This document shows positions 33,818-42,583 of a stretch of 64,000 nucleotides of DNA, piece by piece. The notes under the pieces are model-generated. The model worked only from the letters and a program-made list of their open reading frames with translations. It had not been told where the DNA came from and searched no databases. Origin of the DNA: Algoriphagus sp. CAU 1675. Lineage in GTDB: Bacteria > Bacteroidota > Bacteroidia > Cytophagales > Cyclobacteriaceae. The stretch is taken from assembly GCF_029222925.1 (NCBI RefSeq), contig NZ_JARHUI010000004.1, positions 310,001 through 374,000 on the forward strand, in the 5' to 3' direction. Both the position numbers and the translations under genes were made by a program. Positions within the stretch are counted from its first letter, which is position 1; each line of letters opens with the position of its first letter.

Positions 33818-35983
33818 ATGAACAAACCAATTCTTCTTTTTTGCCTTTTCTGGGCAATGACAATTTTCAATTCCTCAGCAAAAGACGGGTACAAACTATG
33901 GCTTGATTACAGTCCTATCAAAGATGCTTCCAAAGCATCCGAGCTGAATAACTTACTCAATGGAGTTTATTTTTTTGGAGAAAATCCCACCTACGAAGTC
34001 ATCCGAAATGAACTGAAACAAGCAGGTGACGGCATGCTTAACATGCAGCCGACTTTTGTCAGCGAGCGACTGGAAGCAGCAAATCTTTTGCTTGGAAGCA
34101 GAGAACAGATGAGCCAACTCCTAGGTCTGGATACACAAACCGAAATCCTGAAACTTGGAGAAGATGGATACTGGAGAGGACCCTTGGAATTTGAAGGAAA
34201 ACACTACTACGCCATCATCGGGAACCGTCCAGTAGGTATTCTTTATGGAGTTTATGATTGGCTCAAAAGCATACAAAGCAATACTTTTAATAAAGGCACA
34301 CAACATTCTGATAGTCCAAAGATTAAAATAAGAATGTTAAACCATTGGGACAACCTTGATAGGACTGTGGAAAGAGGATATGCGGGTTTTTCTATCTGGG
34401 ACTGGCATAAACTTCCGGGCTATATTGACCCACGGTACATTGAATACGCCAGAGCAAATGCCTCCATAGGAATCAATGCCGTTTCCCTGACCAATGTCAA
34501 CGCCAATGCCCGCATTCTCACCACGGACTTTATGAAAAAAGCCAAGGTATTGGCAGACCTTTTTAGACCTTACGGAATCAAAGTTTATTTGACGGCTCGG
34601 TTTTCTGCTCCGATGGAAATTGGGGGCTTGGAAACCGCGGATCCACTGGATCCTGAAGTAATCGCTTTTTGGAAAAAGAAGACCGATGAAATGTATTCCT
34701 TTATCCCTGATTTTGGAGGTTACTTAGTCAAGGCAAACTCGGAAGGACAGCCTGGTCCTCATGAATATGGAAGGAATCATGCTGAAGGCGCCAACATGCT
34801 TGCAGACGCTTTGGCTCCCCATAGGGGAATTTTGATTTGGAGAGCATTTGTCTATTCCCACGAAATAGACGAGGACAGGCACAAGCAGGCTAATTCTGAG
34901 TTTGAACCCTTAGATGGTAAGTTCAGGGAAAATGTCATCATTCAGGTAAAAAACGGTGCCATTGATTTCCAGCCAAGAGAGCCTTTCCACCCACTTTTCG
35001 GAGCAGTAAAGGAAACCAATCTTGGCATGGAGTTTCAGATTACTCAAGAATACCTGGGACAAGCTACTCAGTTGGTTTTTCTGGCCCCCATGTGGGAAGA
35101 AGTGCTCCGTTCCAGAACATTTCGCCCAACTCCAAATTCCACAGTTGCGGGAATCATAGATGGATCTGACTCCAAACAAAACCTCACCCTAATGGCTGGA
35201 GTTTCTAATATTGGCACGGACCGGAATTGGACCGGCCATCTTTTCGGACAGGCGAATTGGTTTGCATTTGGGAGACAGGCCTGGAATCCATACCTGTCCT
35301 CAAAAGAAATTGCAGAGGAATGGATCAAATTGACCTTTGGTCAAAATCAAGAAATCCTTTCTACGATTGAGGAAATCATGCTGGAATCCCACGAAGCGGC
35401 AGTCAATTATATGACTCCTTTGGGACTTCATCACATCATGGGCAGAAGCCATCATTATGGCCCAGGACCATGGGTAGAAGGAGGAAGGGCAGATTGGACC
35501 TCACTATATTATCACAAAGCAGATGAAGAAGGGATTGGTTTCGACCGAACCTCAACCGGAAGTAGCGCATTGAGTCAGTACGCTTCTCAAATCGCTGCAA
35601 GATGGTCAGATCCTAACCAGATACCCGAAAAATTATTACTGTGGTTCCATCACCTTCCTTGGGATTTTAAACTCCGTTCCGGAAGAAGTTTGTGGGATGA
35701 AATAGCTCTCCACTACGACAAGGGAGTAAAGACTGCCAGAAAAATGAAGTCTGATTGGGAATCACTGGAAAGCCAAATTGACCCGGAGCGATTCGTTCAT
35801 GTCGATCAACTTTTGGCTATTCAAGTGCAAGAAGCAGAATGGTGGAGAAATGCCTGTTTACTTTATTTCCAAACCTTTTCCAAAAGACCGTTTCCCCAAG
35901 AAATCGAACAACCGGAAGGAGACTTGGATTATTACAAAAGCTTGAGTTTTCCAACAGCTCCGGGAATCAGACCCCAATGGTAA
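33818..35983 (+). CDS. aguA: Alpha-glucuronidase, glycoside hydrolase family 67
   Basis: It releases (4-O-methyl)glucuronic acid from the non-reducing end of xylo-oligosaccharides. The 721 residues begin with the signal peptide MNKPILLFCLFWAMTIFNSSA, so it is exported, probably to the periplasm. The GH67 catalytic residues can be matched: Glu309 in KANSEGQPGP (general acid), Asp383 in NGAIDFQPRE and Glu411 in QITQEYLG, with the same spacing as characterised enzymes. Length is normal for the family. It is 30 bp upstream of the GH127-type gene, an operon for glucuronoarabinoxylan side chains. No xylanase, xylosidase or SusC/SusD gene lies within the window. Confidence 0.93.
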   Translation: MNKPILLFCLFWAMTIFNSSAKDGYKLWLDYSPIKDASKASELNNLLNGVYFFGENPTYEVIRNELKQAGDGMLNMQPTFVSERLEAANLLLGSREQMSQLLGLDTQTEILKLGEDGYWRGPLEFEGKHYYAIIGNRPVGILYGVYDWLKSIQSNTFNKGTQHSDSPKIKIRMLNHWDNLDRTVERGYAGFSIWDWHKLPGYIDPRYIEYARANASIGINAVSLTNVNANARILTTDFMKKAKVLADLFRPYGIKVYLTARFSAPMEIGGLETADPLDPEVIAFWKKKTDEMYSFIPDFGGYLVKANSEGQPGPHEYGRNHAEGANMLADALAPHRGILIWRAFVYSHEIDEDRHKQANSEFEPLDGKFRENVIIQVKNGAIDFQPREPFHPLFGAVKETNLGMEFQITQEYLGQATQLVFLAPMWEEVLRSRTFRPTPNSTVAGIIDGSDSKQNLTLMAGVSNIGTDRNWTGHLFGQANWFAFGRQAWNPYLSSKEIAEEWIKLTFGQNQEILSTIEEIMLESHEAAVNYMTPLGLHHIMGRSHHYGPGPWVEGGRADWTSLYYHKADEEGIGFDRTSTGSSALSQYASQIAARWSDPNQIPEKLLLWFHHLPWDFKLRSGRSLWDEIALHYDKGVKTARKMKSDWESLESQIDPERFVHVDQLLAIQVQEAEWWRNACLLYFQTFSKRPFPQEIEQPEGDLDYYKSLSFPTAPGIRPQW

Positions 35984-36013
35984 AATAAAATTGGAACAGA
36001 TAAATCTACCCCT

Positions 36014-38131
36014 ATGAAGAAAAGCGTTTTACTTCTGGCTTCTCTTGGAATCCTTGCGGCTTGTGCACCAATTGAAAAAGAGGAAAATCAAGATTTGTCT
36101 GCCCATTACCTTACCAACAGACAGCCCCTACATCCCAATCCATACCTTGAGCTACCACTTGGAAGTATTAAGGCAGAAGGTTGGCTTGAAGATCAACTCC
36201 AAAGAATGGCCAATGGATTGACGGGTCATTTGGATGAAATCTACCCGGAGGTGGTCGGACCAAGAAATGGCTGGCTCGGTGGAGATGGAGACGGTTGGGA
36301 ACGCGGGCCTTATTGGATCGATGGACTTTTACCTTTGGCTTATATTCTCGATGACGAGCAGCTAAAACAAAAGGTAAAACCGTGGATTGAATGGACCTTG
36401 GCCAACCAAGTCGAAAACGGATACTTGGGCCCCATTCCATTTGAAACAGAGCCAGAACCTGAGCCAGGCCTTCAAAGAGGAAGAAGAAAAGACTGGTGGC
36501 CAAAAATGGTTATGCTCAAAGTACTCCAGCAATACTACCAGGCCACAGGAGATGAAAGAGTTATAACTGCTTTAAGTAAATATTTTCGATATCAACTGGA
36601 AGAACTCCCCAATCACCCGCTGGACTTTCTGTCCTTTTGGGCAAACCGCAGGGCCGGTGACAATTTACAGGTCGTCTATTGGCTTTATAATATAACGGGA
36701 GAATCATTTCTTTTGGAATTGGGTGACCTGATCCAACAACAAACTTTTCCATGGGAGCAGGTTTATACCAACGCCGAAAATGAGGTCGAATTTTCAGACA
36801 CTTGGCACTACAATAAAATCAAAGGATTTCCATTTGACAGCTCGGAAATAAACAATCTAAACCTAGCTCAAATTCCTGGACTCCATACGGTCAATATTGC
36901 TCAGGGCTTAAAACAACCGATCATTTATTTTCAAAAAAGCAAAGACACAGACGCCATCGCTTCAGTAAAGACTGCTCTGGAAAAAATCAAAAAATACCAC
37001 GGGCAGCCCCAAGGCATGTACGGTGGAGATGAACCCTTGCATGGAAACAGCCCTGTTCAGGGTATAGAGTTCTGTTCCATTTCGGAGGAAATGTATTCTC
37101 TTGAATCCATCCTAAAAATTACAGGGGATATGGAATTTGCGGACCTTTTGGAAAAAATCACCTACAATGCGCTTCCTACCCAAGCTTCAGATGACTTTAC
37201 CAGCAGGCAGTATTTTCAGGCAGCCAACCAAGTCGAACTGACAGACCAACTGGTAACTTCCTACGAAAAAGACAATCACCAGGGAACTGACTTTGCCTTT
37301 GGAGTTCTTTCCGGATTTCCTTGCTGCACCACCAACATGCATCAATCCTGGCCCAAGTTTGTCCAGAACCTCTTTTATGCAACTCCAGATGGGGGTGTTG
37401 CGGCGTTACTATATGCTCCTAGTTCTGTAGAACTCACTGTGGGTACGGGAGCAATTCTTAAAATCAAGGAATCGACAGGCTTTCCTTTCAGAGAGACCAT
37501 ACGGTTTGATTTGGAGCTTTCGGAAGAGGCTTACTTTCCATTTCACTTGAGAATTCCATCCTGGACTGAAAAGGCCACAATTCACGTCAATGGAGAATCA
37601 GTAGACTGGACAACTCAAAAAGGAGTCGCGATCATCAAGAGAACCTGGAAAAGCGGGGATCAGATCTCTCTTACCTTGCCGATGCAATTGAGAAGTTCGG
37701 AATGGTATCAATCCATGGTGGCATTGGAAAGAGGACCTTTGGTATATAGCCTGAAAATTCAGTCCGAAGAAAAGACCAAAGACAGGAATGACAGGTTTCG
37801 GTCCTTCACAGAAATTTTCCCCACGGAAGCCTGGAATTTTGGCATTACCAAAAACACCCTTTCGGACCTTTCTAACTCTATTCGGGTAATTGAAAAGGAA
37901 TGGGACGGGTCCTATCCATGGAATCTGGAAAACGCCCCGATCGAGCTTCAACTTACCGGAGTGCAACTCCCTGAATGGAAAACAGTCAACAGTGCCCCAC
38001 TCCTTCCCGATTCCTGGCCTCAAACAATTTCCTCTACTGAATTAGCCAAGCGGGAAAAGCCAATCACCTTGATTCCCTATGGATGCACTACGCTTAGGAT
38101 TACAGAATTCCCCCTTATTGAAACTAAATAG
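36014..38131 (+). CDS. GH127-type beta-L-arabinofuranosidase (DUF1680) lipoprotein
   Basis: A 705-residue lipoprotein with lipobox LAAC (Cys17). An (alpha/alpha)6 barrel spans about 40-450, followed by beta-sandwich domains. The GH127 zinc-thiolate active site is visible: Glu352 and Cys354 in GIEFCSISEE, and Cys437-Cys438 in GFPCCTTNMHQSW, matching the Glu/Cys/Cys-Cys set of characterised beta-L-arabinofuranosidases where a cysteine is the nucleophile. Related families (GH137, GH142, GH146) share parts of this, so the exact linkage is open. It is co-transcribed with the alpha-glucuronidase. The GGDGDGWERGPYW motif is at 89-101. Confidence 0.85.
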   Translation: MKKSVLLLASLGILAACAPIEKEENQDLSAHYLTNRQPLHPNPYLELPLGSIKAEGWLEDQLQRMANGLTGHLDEIYPEVVGPRNGWLGGDGDGWERGPYWIDGLLPLAYILDDEQLKQKVKPWIEWTLANQVENGYLGPIPFETEPEPEPGLQRGRRKDWWPKMVMLKVLQQYYQATGDERVITALSKYFRYQLEELPNHPLDFLSFWANRRAGDNLQVVYWLYNITGESFLLELGDLIQQQTFPWEQVYTNAENEVEFSDTWHYNKIKGFPFDSSEINNLNLAQIPGLHTVNIAQGLKQPIIYFQKSKDTDAIASVKTALEKIKKYHGQPQGMYGGDEPLHGNSPVQGIEFCSISEEMYSLESILKITGDMEFADLLEKITYNALPTQASDDFTSRQYFQAANQVELTDQLVTSYEKDNHQGTDFAFGVLSGFPCCTTNMHQSWPKFVQNLFYATPDGGVAALLYAPSSVELTVGTGAILKIKESTGFPFRETIRFDLELSEEAYFPFHLRIPSWTEKATIHVNGESVDWTTQKGVAIIKRTWKSGDQISLTLPMQLRSSEWYQSMVALERGPLVYSLKIQSEEKTKDRNDRFRSFTEIFPTEAWNFGITKNTLSDLSNSIRVIEKEWDGSYPWNLENAPIELQLTGVQLPEWKTVNSAPLLPDSWPQTISSTELAKREKPITLIPYGCTTLRITEFPLIETK

Positions 38132-38243
38132 GCAATTCTGATAAAGGTTAAAGCGCTAATCCTAACATCCATTCCTCACCCAATTTTTGTATTTTCATTG
38201 CCAATAAAAATTCTCGGAAAACGGCGAATTAATTTAAAGGCAT

Positions 38244-39017
38244 ATGGGTAGAATTCATGCGATTGAATGGGCTGACCAGACATGGTTTCCTGAGTTGATC
38301 AGAAACTACATGACGGATTTTTTGCAATTTCTGGCGAATAAGACCAAAATGTTTTCCCCCATAGTCCCAAAAATCGAGGAGATTTTGGGAAAGACCCAAA
38401 ACCATCAGATCATAGACTTGGCTTCAGGTGGAGGTGGTGGCTTACTATCGCTCAATCAGGAGTTAATTGAAAAAATACCTGATGTAAAATTTCTAATGAC
38501 TGACCTTTACCCCAACTTGAAGGCATTCCAATACACCCAATCGCAAGCTCCCAATTTTGACTATTCCGAAAAACCTGTGGATGCCATGAATGTCCCAAAC
38601 CATCTCAAAGGATTACGGACCATGTTTCTATCATTCCACCACTTTAGACCCAAAGACGCAATTCAAATCCTACAAAGTGCAGTGAAATCCAATCAACCCA
38701 TCTTGATTGTCGAAGGACAGGAAAGAACTACCCCCAGTCTAATGGCTATGTTTTTCTCTCCACTGACGGTTTTGTTCACCACTCCTTTCATCAAACCTTT
38801 CTCCTTCAAGAGGATTTTATTCACCTATATTTTACCCCTTGTTCCGATTTTCACATGGTGGGATGGAATAGTTTCTTCTCTACGCACCTATTCTGTAAAG
38901 GAAATGGAGAGCTTGATCACCAAAGTACCAAATCAGGAGAAATTTGATTGGGAAGTAAAAAAAATAAAATCAGGCCCTACATACCTACTTTATCTATTCG
39001 GAATACCCAACATTTAA
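38244..39017 (+). CDS. Class I SAM-dependent methyltransferase-like protein
   Basis: A 257-residue protein with a methyltransferase-type first strand and loop, QIIDLASGGGGGLL (about 54-67), an acidic second-strand end (FLMTDLYPN), and a fourth strand TMFLSFHHFRP where methyltransferases often carry a conserved histidine pair. The C-terminal part is hydrophobic (SPLTVLFTTPFIKP, ILFTYILPLVPIF), which suggests membrane association or a lipid-like substrate. Substrate unknown. About 110 bp separate it from the GH127-type gene, so it is probably a separate unit, followed closely by a GNAT gene. Confidence 0.65.
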   Translation: MGRIHAIEWADQTWFPELIRNYMTDFLQFLANKTKMFSPIVPKIEEILGKTQNHQIIDLASGGGGGLLSLNQELIEKIPDVKFLMTDLYPNLKAFQYTQSQAPNFDYSEKPVDAMNVPNHLKGLRTMFLSFHHFRPKDAIQILQSAVKSNQPILIVEGQERTTPSLMAMFFSPLTVLFTTPFIKPFSFKRILFTYILPLVPIFTWWDGIVSSLRTYSVKEMESLITKVPNQEKFDWEVKKIKSGPTYLLYLFGIPNI

Positions 39018-39037
39018 CCCATCAATTCAAAAATCCA

Positions 39038-39565
39038 ATGTCATATATTTTTACAAGCCCCAGATTGGGATTTCGTACCTGGAAAAGCGAAGACCTTGCA
39101 GCTAAAGCTGCCTTAAATGCTGACAAAGAAGTAATGAAATATTTCCCAAAGCCTCTTAGCGAAAAGGAATCCCAGGAAATGATGGACAGAATGAACCAAA
39201 TGTATGATGAAAAGGGCATTTGTTATTTCGCGGTGGATTCCCTGGAATCAGGAGATCTTGTTGGAATCATCGGTTTGGGCTGGAAAAGCTTCGAAGCAGA
39301 TTTTACCCCATGCGTGGATATAGGCTGGCGACTGGCCCGTCCCCACTGGAATAAGGGTTATGCAACGGAAGGAGCTAAGGCTTCTCTGGAATACGGGAAA
39401 CAACTAGGGATAAAAAAAATTGTATCCATGGCATCTGTGGACAACCTGGCCTCAATCGGTGTGATGAAAAAAATAGGGATGAAGTACTGGAAAAACTTTA
39501 AACATCCTGAACTCACTGATAAGCCCCATTTGGAAATCATGGCACTTTATCAAATTGATTTCTAA
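39038..39565 (+). CDS. GNAT-family N-acetyltransferase (RimJ/RimL-like)
   Basis: ATG 39038 gives 175 residues beginning MSYIFTSPRLGFRTWKSEDLAA, the typical start of RimJ/RimL-type acetyltransferases (TxRLxxRxW). The core has VGIIGLGWKSF, DIGWRLARPHWNKGYATEGAKASLEYG (acetyl-CoA loop) and the terminal segment NLASIGVMKKIGMKYW. These enzymes acetylate protein N-termini or small amines; the substrate is not known. The longer frame from 38948 overlaps the previous gene and is not supported. A likely terminator follows at 39574. Confidence 0.88.
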   Translation: MSYIFTSPRLGFRTWKSEDLAAKAALNADKEVMKYFPKPLSEKESQEMMDRMNQMYDEKGICYFAVDSLESGDLVGIIGLGWKSFEADFTPCVDIGWRLARPHWNKGYATEGAKASLEYGKQLGIKKIVSMASVDNLASIGVMKKIGMKYWKNFKHPELTDKPHLEIMALYQIDF

Positions 39566-39573
39566 ACCCACCC

Positions 39574-39604
39574 AATAGGCCTTTTTTAATGGCTTATTTT
39601 TTTA
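39574..39604 (+). terminator. Terminator after the GNAT gene
   Basis: AATAGGCC (39574-39581) pairs with GGCTTATT (39591-39598) through one G-U pair and runs into a T-rich stretch. The rest of the gap up to 39808 is very AT-rich, with a short ACCCG/CGGGT repeat near 39760; I see no gene or clear promoter box there. Confidence 0.55.
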
Positions 39605-39808
39605 TTATCACACGCACTACCATCCCTAGAATTATTTTTTTAATTTATAAATTACTGATTACCAATATTTTATTTAAATATTTTTTGTAACTTAAATATC
39701 CAATTTGACATACTCTTTAATGTTTTTTAGAGGGAATTCCTTTCCCAGGTACCCGATTCCGGGTTATTATCTATTACGTTTTATCTATCAACTTTAATTT
39801 TCAATCAA

Positions 39809-40432
39809 ATGAAATCTATTTTATCAAAAATCCATTGGTACATGCCAATGGCTGTCCTTTTAATTTTTGTAGTTGCTTGTATGCCTCAGGAAAACACTTC
39901 TCCTCGTATGATTCAGGATACAGAAATCGAAAAGGCATTCTATGAACCATTTGAAAATCCTTTGGAAAACCTAAGGATGAATCCGGAAATGCTAAAAATG
40001 CTGGCAAGTATCCGGGAAAACACGGCAAAATACCACCGTCTGGAAGTAGCTGAAGCAGATGGTTATGAAACTGGTTCTGACTGTGTAAGTCATCCTGAAG
40101 ATGGAGGAATGGGCTATCACTTTGTCAATTTTGCTTTGGTTGATGAAGTTTTCGATCCGAGCCAACCGGAAGCATTGTTGTACGAACTCGCGGAAAACGG
40201 GGAATTAAGATTAGTTGGAGCAGAGTTCATTATAGCAGCCGCACCATGGGACCAAGAGCATGAGGGTATTCCTTATTTTGGAGAGCAGGCATTTGACGAC
40301 CATAGGGATTTTTTAAAAATGGGCGGTCCACAATTTCCTCATTACCAACTTCATGCCTGGGTATGGAAACACAATCCTTCGGGGATATTCGCTAAGTTCA
40401 ACCCGAGAGTGGAATGTGAGCCTGAAGACTAA
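39809..40432 (+). CDS. Histidine-rich lipoprotein of unknown function
   Basis: A 207-residue predicted lipoprotein: hydrophobic YMPMAVLLIFVVAC with the acylated Cys24. The mature part contains eight histidines at 76, 96, 104, 151, 165, 178, 182 and 188, mostly in conserved-looking motifs (KYHRLEVAEADGY, GGMGYHFVN, FPHYQLHAWVWKHNPSGIFAKFNP), plus two cysteines (92 and 203) that could form a disulfide. The ordered pattern ADGY - GMGYHFV - PEALLYE - HAWVWKxNPxGxFAxFNP recurs in unannotated bacterial proteins I have seen, but I know no function. Metal binding is a guess from the histidines. It stands alone and has its own terminator. Confidence 0.7.
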   Translation: MKSILSKIHWYMPMAVLLIFVVACMPQENTSPRMIQDTEIEKAFYEPFENPLENLRMNPEMLKMLASIRENTAKYHRLEVAEADGYETGSDCVSHPEDGGMGYHFVNFALVDEVFDPSQPEALLYELAENGELRLVGAEFIIAAAPWDQEHEGIPYFGEQAFDDHRDFLKMGGPQFPHYQLHAWVWKHNPSGIFAKFNPRVECEPED

Positions 40433-40438
40433 GAAATC

Positions 40439-40468
40439 AAGTCCTCCTTTTTGGAGGACTTTTTTTTT
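40439..40468 (+). terminator. Terminator after the histidine-rich lipoprotein gene
   Basis: AAGTCCTCC (40439-40447) and GGAGGACTT (40453-40461) form a perfect stem with a 5-nt T loop, followed by a run of T to 40468. Confidence 0.92.
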
Positions 40469-40604
40469 CAAAACAAAAAATAAATAGGGCCTAAATCAGC
40501 CAGAGTTTTAATCCAATTCCCTCAATTGAGCACCGTTTAATTTTTCTTTGGGACAAAAAGTGTAGAATTCGAATATTTGAATAATCTTGCTAAAGTTAAA
40601 CTAT

Positions 40605-40640
40605 AAAACCTTGGCTACCTTTTGATAGCGAAGGTTTTTC
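40605..40640 (+). promoter_or_regulatory. Terminator-like hairpin just upstream of the TPR histidine kinase gene
   Basis: AAAACCTT (40605-40612) pairs with AAGGTTTT (40631-40638) and GCTA (40614-40617) with TAGC (40626-40629), with one G-G mismatch and an 8-nt loop, followed by TC. It ends 12 nt before ATG 40652. It has the shape of an intrinsic terminator or of a structure hiding the start. An imperfect -7 box (TAATCTTG, 40582-40589) lies upstream. Confidence 0.5.
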
Positions 40641-40651
40641 AATAGTTGATT

Positions 40652-42553
40652 ATGCTCCAAAAATTCCTTCGATTTATCACGCTTTTCTTGGTTCTTATTC
40701 CAACCGCGAGTTTCGGAATAGATACACCCGAGCCAGACCCCCAAACAACAAGCTTTGAGTCATTACTTTTCAAAAGTATAGAACTTACCTATGTGAACCT
40801 AGATAGTTCCTTCCAACTACTTCAGCAGGCGAAGGAAGTAGTAAGGCAAACAGGGGACAAACATCAGGAAGGAAAACTTGAAAATGAACTCGGAAAACTC
40901 CATTATGTAAAAGGAGACTATGCAACTTCCATGAAGCATTTTTCAAATGCCCTGGAAATTTTTGAGTCTATTCAGGAAAAAGAAGGATTCGTCTATGCCT
41001 TAAATGGAAGGGGATTGATCTACTTGAGCCAACATGATTATCCAAACGCAATCGACATTTGGAATCGCTGCATCGAAATTAATACTGAGCTGAATGATAG
41101 TCTCAGTCTTGGAAAAAATCACTTCAATATCAGCATCGCACAATCTGAACTGAAGGAATTTGACCAAGCATTAGAATCGGCAATTTCAGCTTTGTTCTTT
41201 CTTGATAAATACAAGGAAAATCCCCTCTATGCCATGGCACTAAACAGACTGGCAAAAATCTATTTTGAAAAGGGAGAGCTAGAAAAAGCTACAGAGACCT
41301 ATGAAAAGGTCTTGGAACTGGACCCGGAGGTTACCAATTGGGAAAAAGCCTTTGCCCATACAGGGCTAGCGGAACTAGCGGTTGAAAAGGGAGAAATTGA
41401 AAAAGCTATTCAATTTGGACAAGCAGCGATGGAATATGCCCAAATGGTCAAAGCTCTCTGGGATAAGGAATGGGCAACCAAAATTTTGGCAGAGGCATAT
41501 GCAAGGCAAGGAGATTTCCAAAATGCCTTTCACTATGCCAGCTTAAACAAAAGTTATTCAGATAGCCTATACAGTGAAAACAAGAACGCTGAAATCAGCT
41601 ACCTACAGTTGCAGCTGGCAGAAAAGGATAATCAGGCCCTGCACCAGGAAGTAGAGGCGGGGAAAAGCCGGACAAGGTACTTCATCATTATTGCCGTGAT
41701 TTTGACCTTGTCTATGATCGTGAAGGCGGTTGCATTGATTCTATACCGCAGAAATCTTCGCCAAAAAGATCAATTCAACAGGGAACTGCAGGAAAAGCAA
41801 AGAGAAATACAGGCTCAGAAAGAAAAGTTGGAGGCTATGAATGAAGAAAAGAACAAACTCTTTTCCATTCTTTCACATGATCTCAAGGCGCCAATCAACT
41901 CAGTCAAGCAAATCCTTGAACTCGAGGAAAGGGGATTACTTACTGAGGAAGAATATAAATCAATACGAAAGATTTTGATCAAACAAGTGGATGAAACCGA
42001 ACAGATGATAGGCAAACTGCTTCGCTGGTCACACGCACAGTTGAATGGAATTCTGACCAACCGAACTCCTATCGACCTTCAGGCCCTTATCAAAGAGCAA
42101 ATCAACCATACGGAATACCAGACTTTTTCAAAAAACATTAAGATCGAATTTGAGGAGGGGCCGGAAGCCAAAACGATCTTGGCTGACCTGCAACAGGTTC
42201 AGATTGTAGTCCTCAATTGCCTCCACAATGCCATTAAATTCTCAAAACCCAACGGAATAATCAGTATTTGGGCCTCTGAAAATGAGAAGTATTTGGAATT
42301 GCACATTCAAGATGAGGGAACCGGAATATCTTCTGAAAAATTAAATGAAATTAATTCCAAACTGGTTCAGGTAACCTCCACAGAAGGGACTAACCAGGAA
42401 AAAGGCACCGGTTTGGGGCTTTTATTAGTCCGTCAGTTCATGGACAAAAACCAAGGAATATTTCAAATAAAAAGTGTGGAAGGAAAAGGAACAGAGGTAA
42501 TATTAAGTTTTGAAAAAGCCACTGTCTTGGAAATGGAGCCCGAAGAATCCTAA
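40652..42553 (+). CDS. TPR-containing membrane histidine kinase
   Basis: A 633-residue sensor kinase: signal peptide (LRFITLFLVLIPTASFG), about six tetratricopeptide repeats between 60 and 310 in the periplasm, a membrane segment near 343-365, a coiled-coil linker (RQKDQFNRELQEKQREIQAQ), then HisKA with the phospho-accepting His409 (LSHDLKAPINSVKQIL). The HATPase domain has LHNAIKFSKPNG, DEGTGISS and EKGTGLGLLLVRQF. It ends without a receiver domain, and no response regulator lies beside it, so the output partner is unknown. ATG 40652 is preferred to TTG 40646. A hairpin precedes it. Confidence 0.9.
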   Translation: MLQKFLRFITLFLVLIPTASFGIDTPEPDPQTTSFESLLFKSIELTYVNLDSSFQLLQQAKEVVRQTGDKHQEGKLENELGKLHYVKGDYATSMKHFSNALEIFESIQEKEGFVYALNGRGLIYLSQHDYPNAIDIWNRCIEINTELNDSLSLGKNHFNISIAQSELKEFDQALESAISALFFLDKYKENPLYAMALNRLAKIYFEKGELEKATETYEKVLELDPEVTNWEKAFAHTGLAELAVEKGEIEKAIQFGQAAMEYAQMVKALWDKEWATKILAEAYARQGDFQNAFHYASLNKSYSDSLYSENKNAEISYLQLQLAEKDNQALHQEVEAGKSRTRYFIIIAVILTLSMIVKAVALILYRRNLRQKDQFNRELQEKQREIQAQKEKLEAMNEEKNKLFSILSHDLKAPINSVKQILELEERGLLTEEEYKSIRKILIKQVDETEQMIGKLLRWSHAQLNGILTNRTPIDLQALIKEQINHTEYQTFSKNIKIEFEEGPEAKTILADLQQVQIVVLNCLHNAIKFSKPNGIISIWASENEKYLELHIQDEGTGISSEKLNEINSKLVQVTSTEGTNQEKGTGLGLLLVRQFMDKNQGIFQIKSVEGKGTEVILSFEKATVLEMEPEES

Positions 42554-42583
42554 TAATTACAGCTACAAATGTTATTTTCCCAT

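Noticed and set aside
39605-39808. AT-rich gap considered for a small RNA or tRNA
   Set aside because: No cloverleaf, no conserved tRNA arms and no promoter-terminator pair could be seen; only a short ACCCG/CGGGT repeat.
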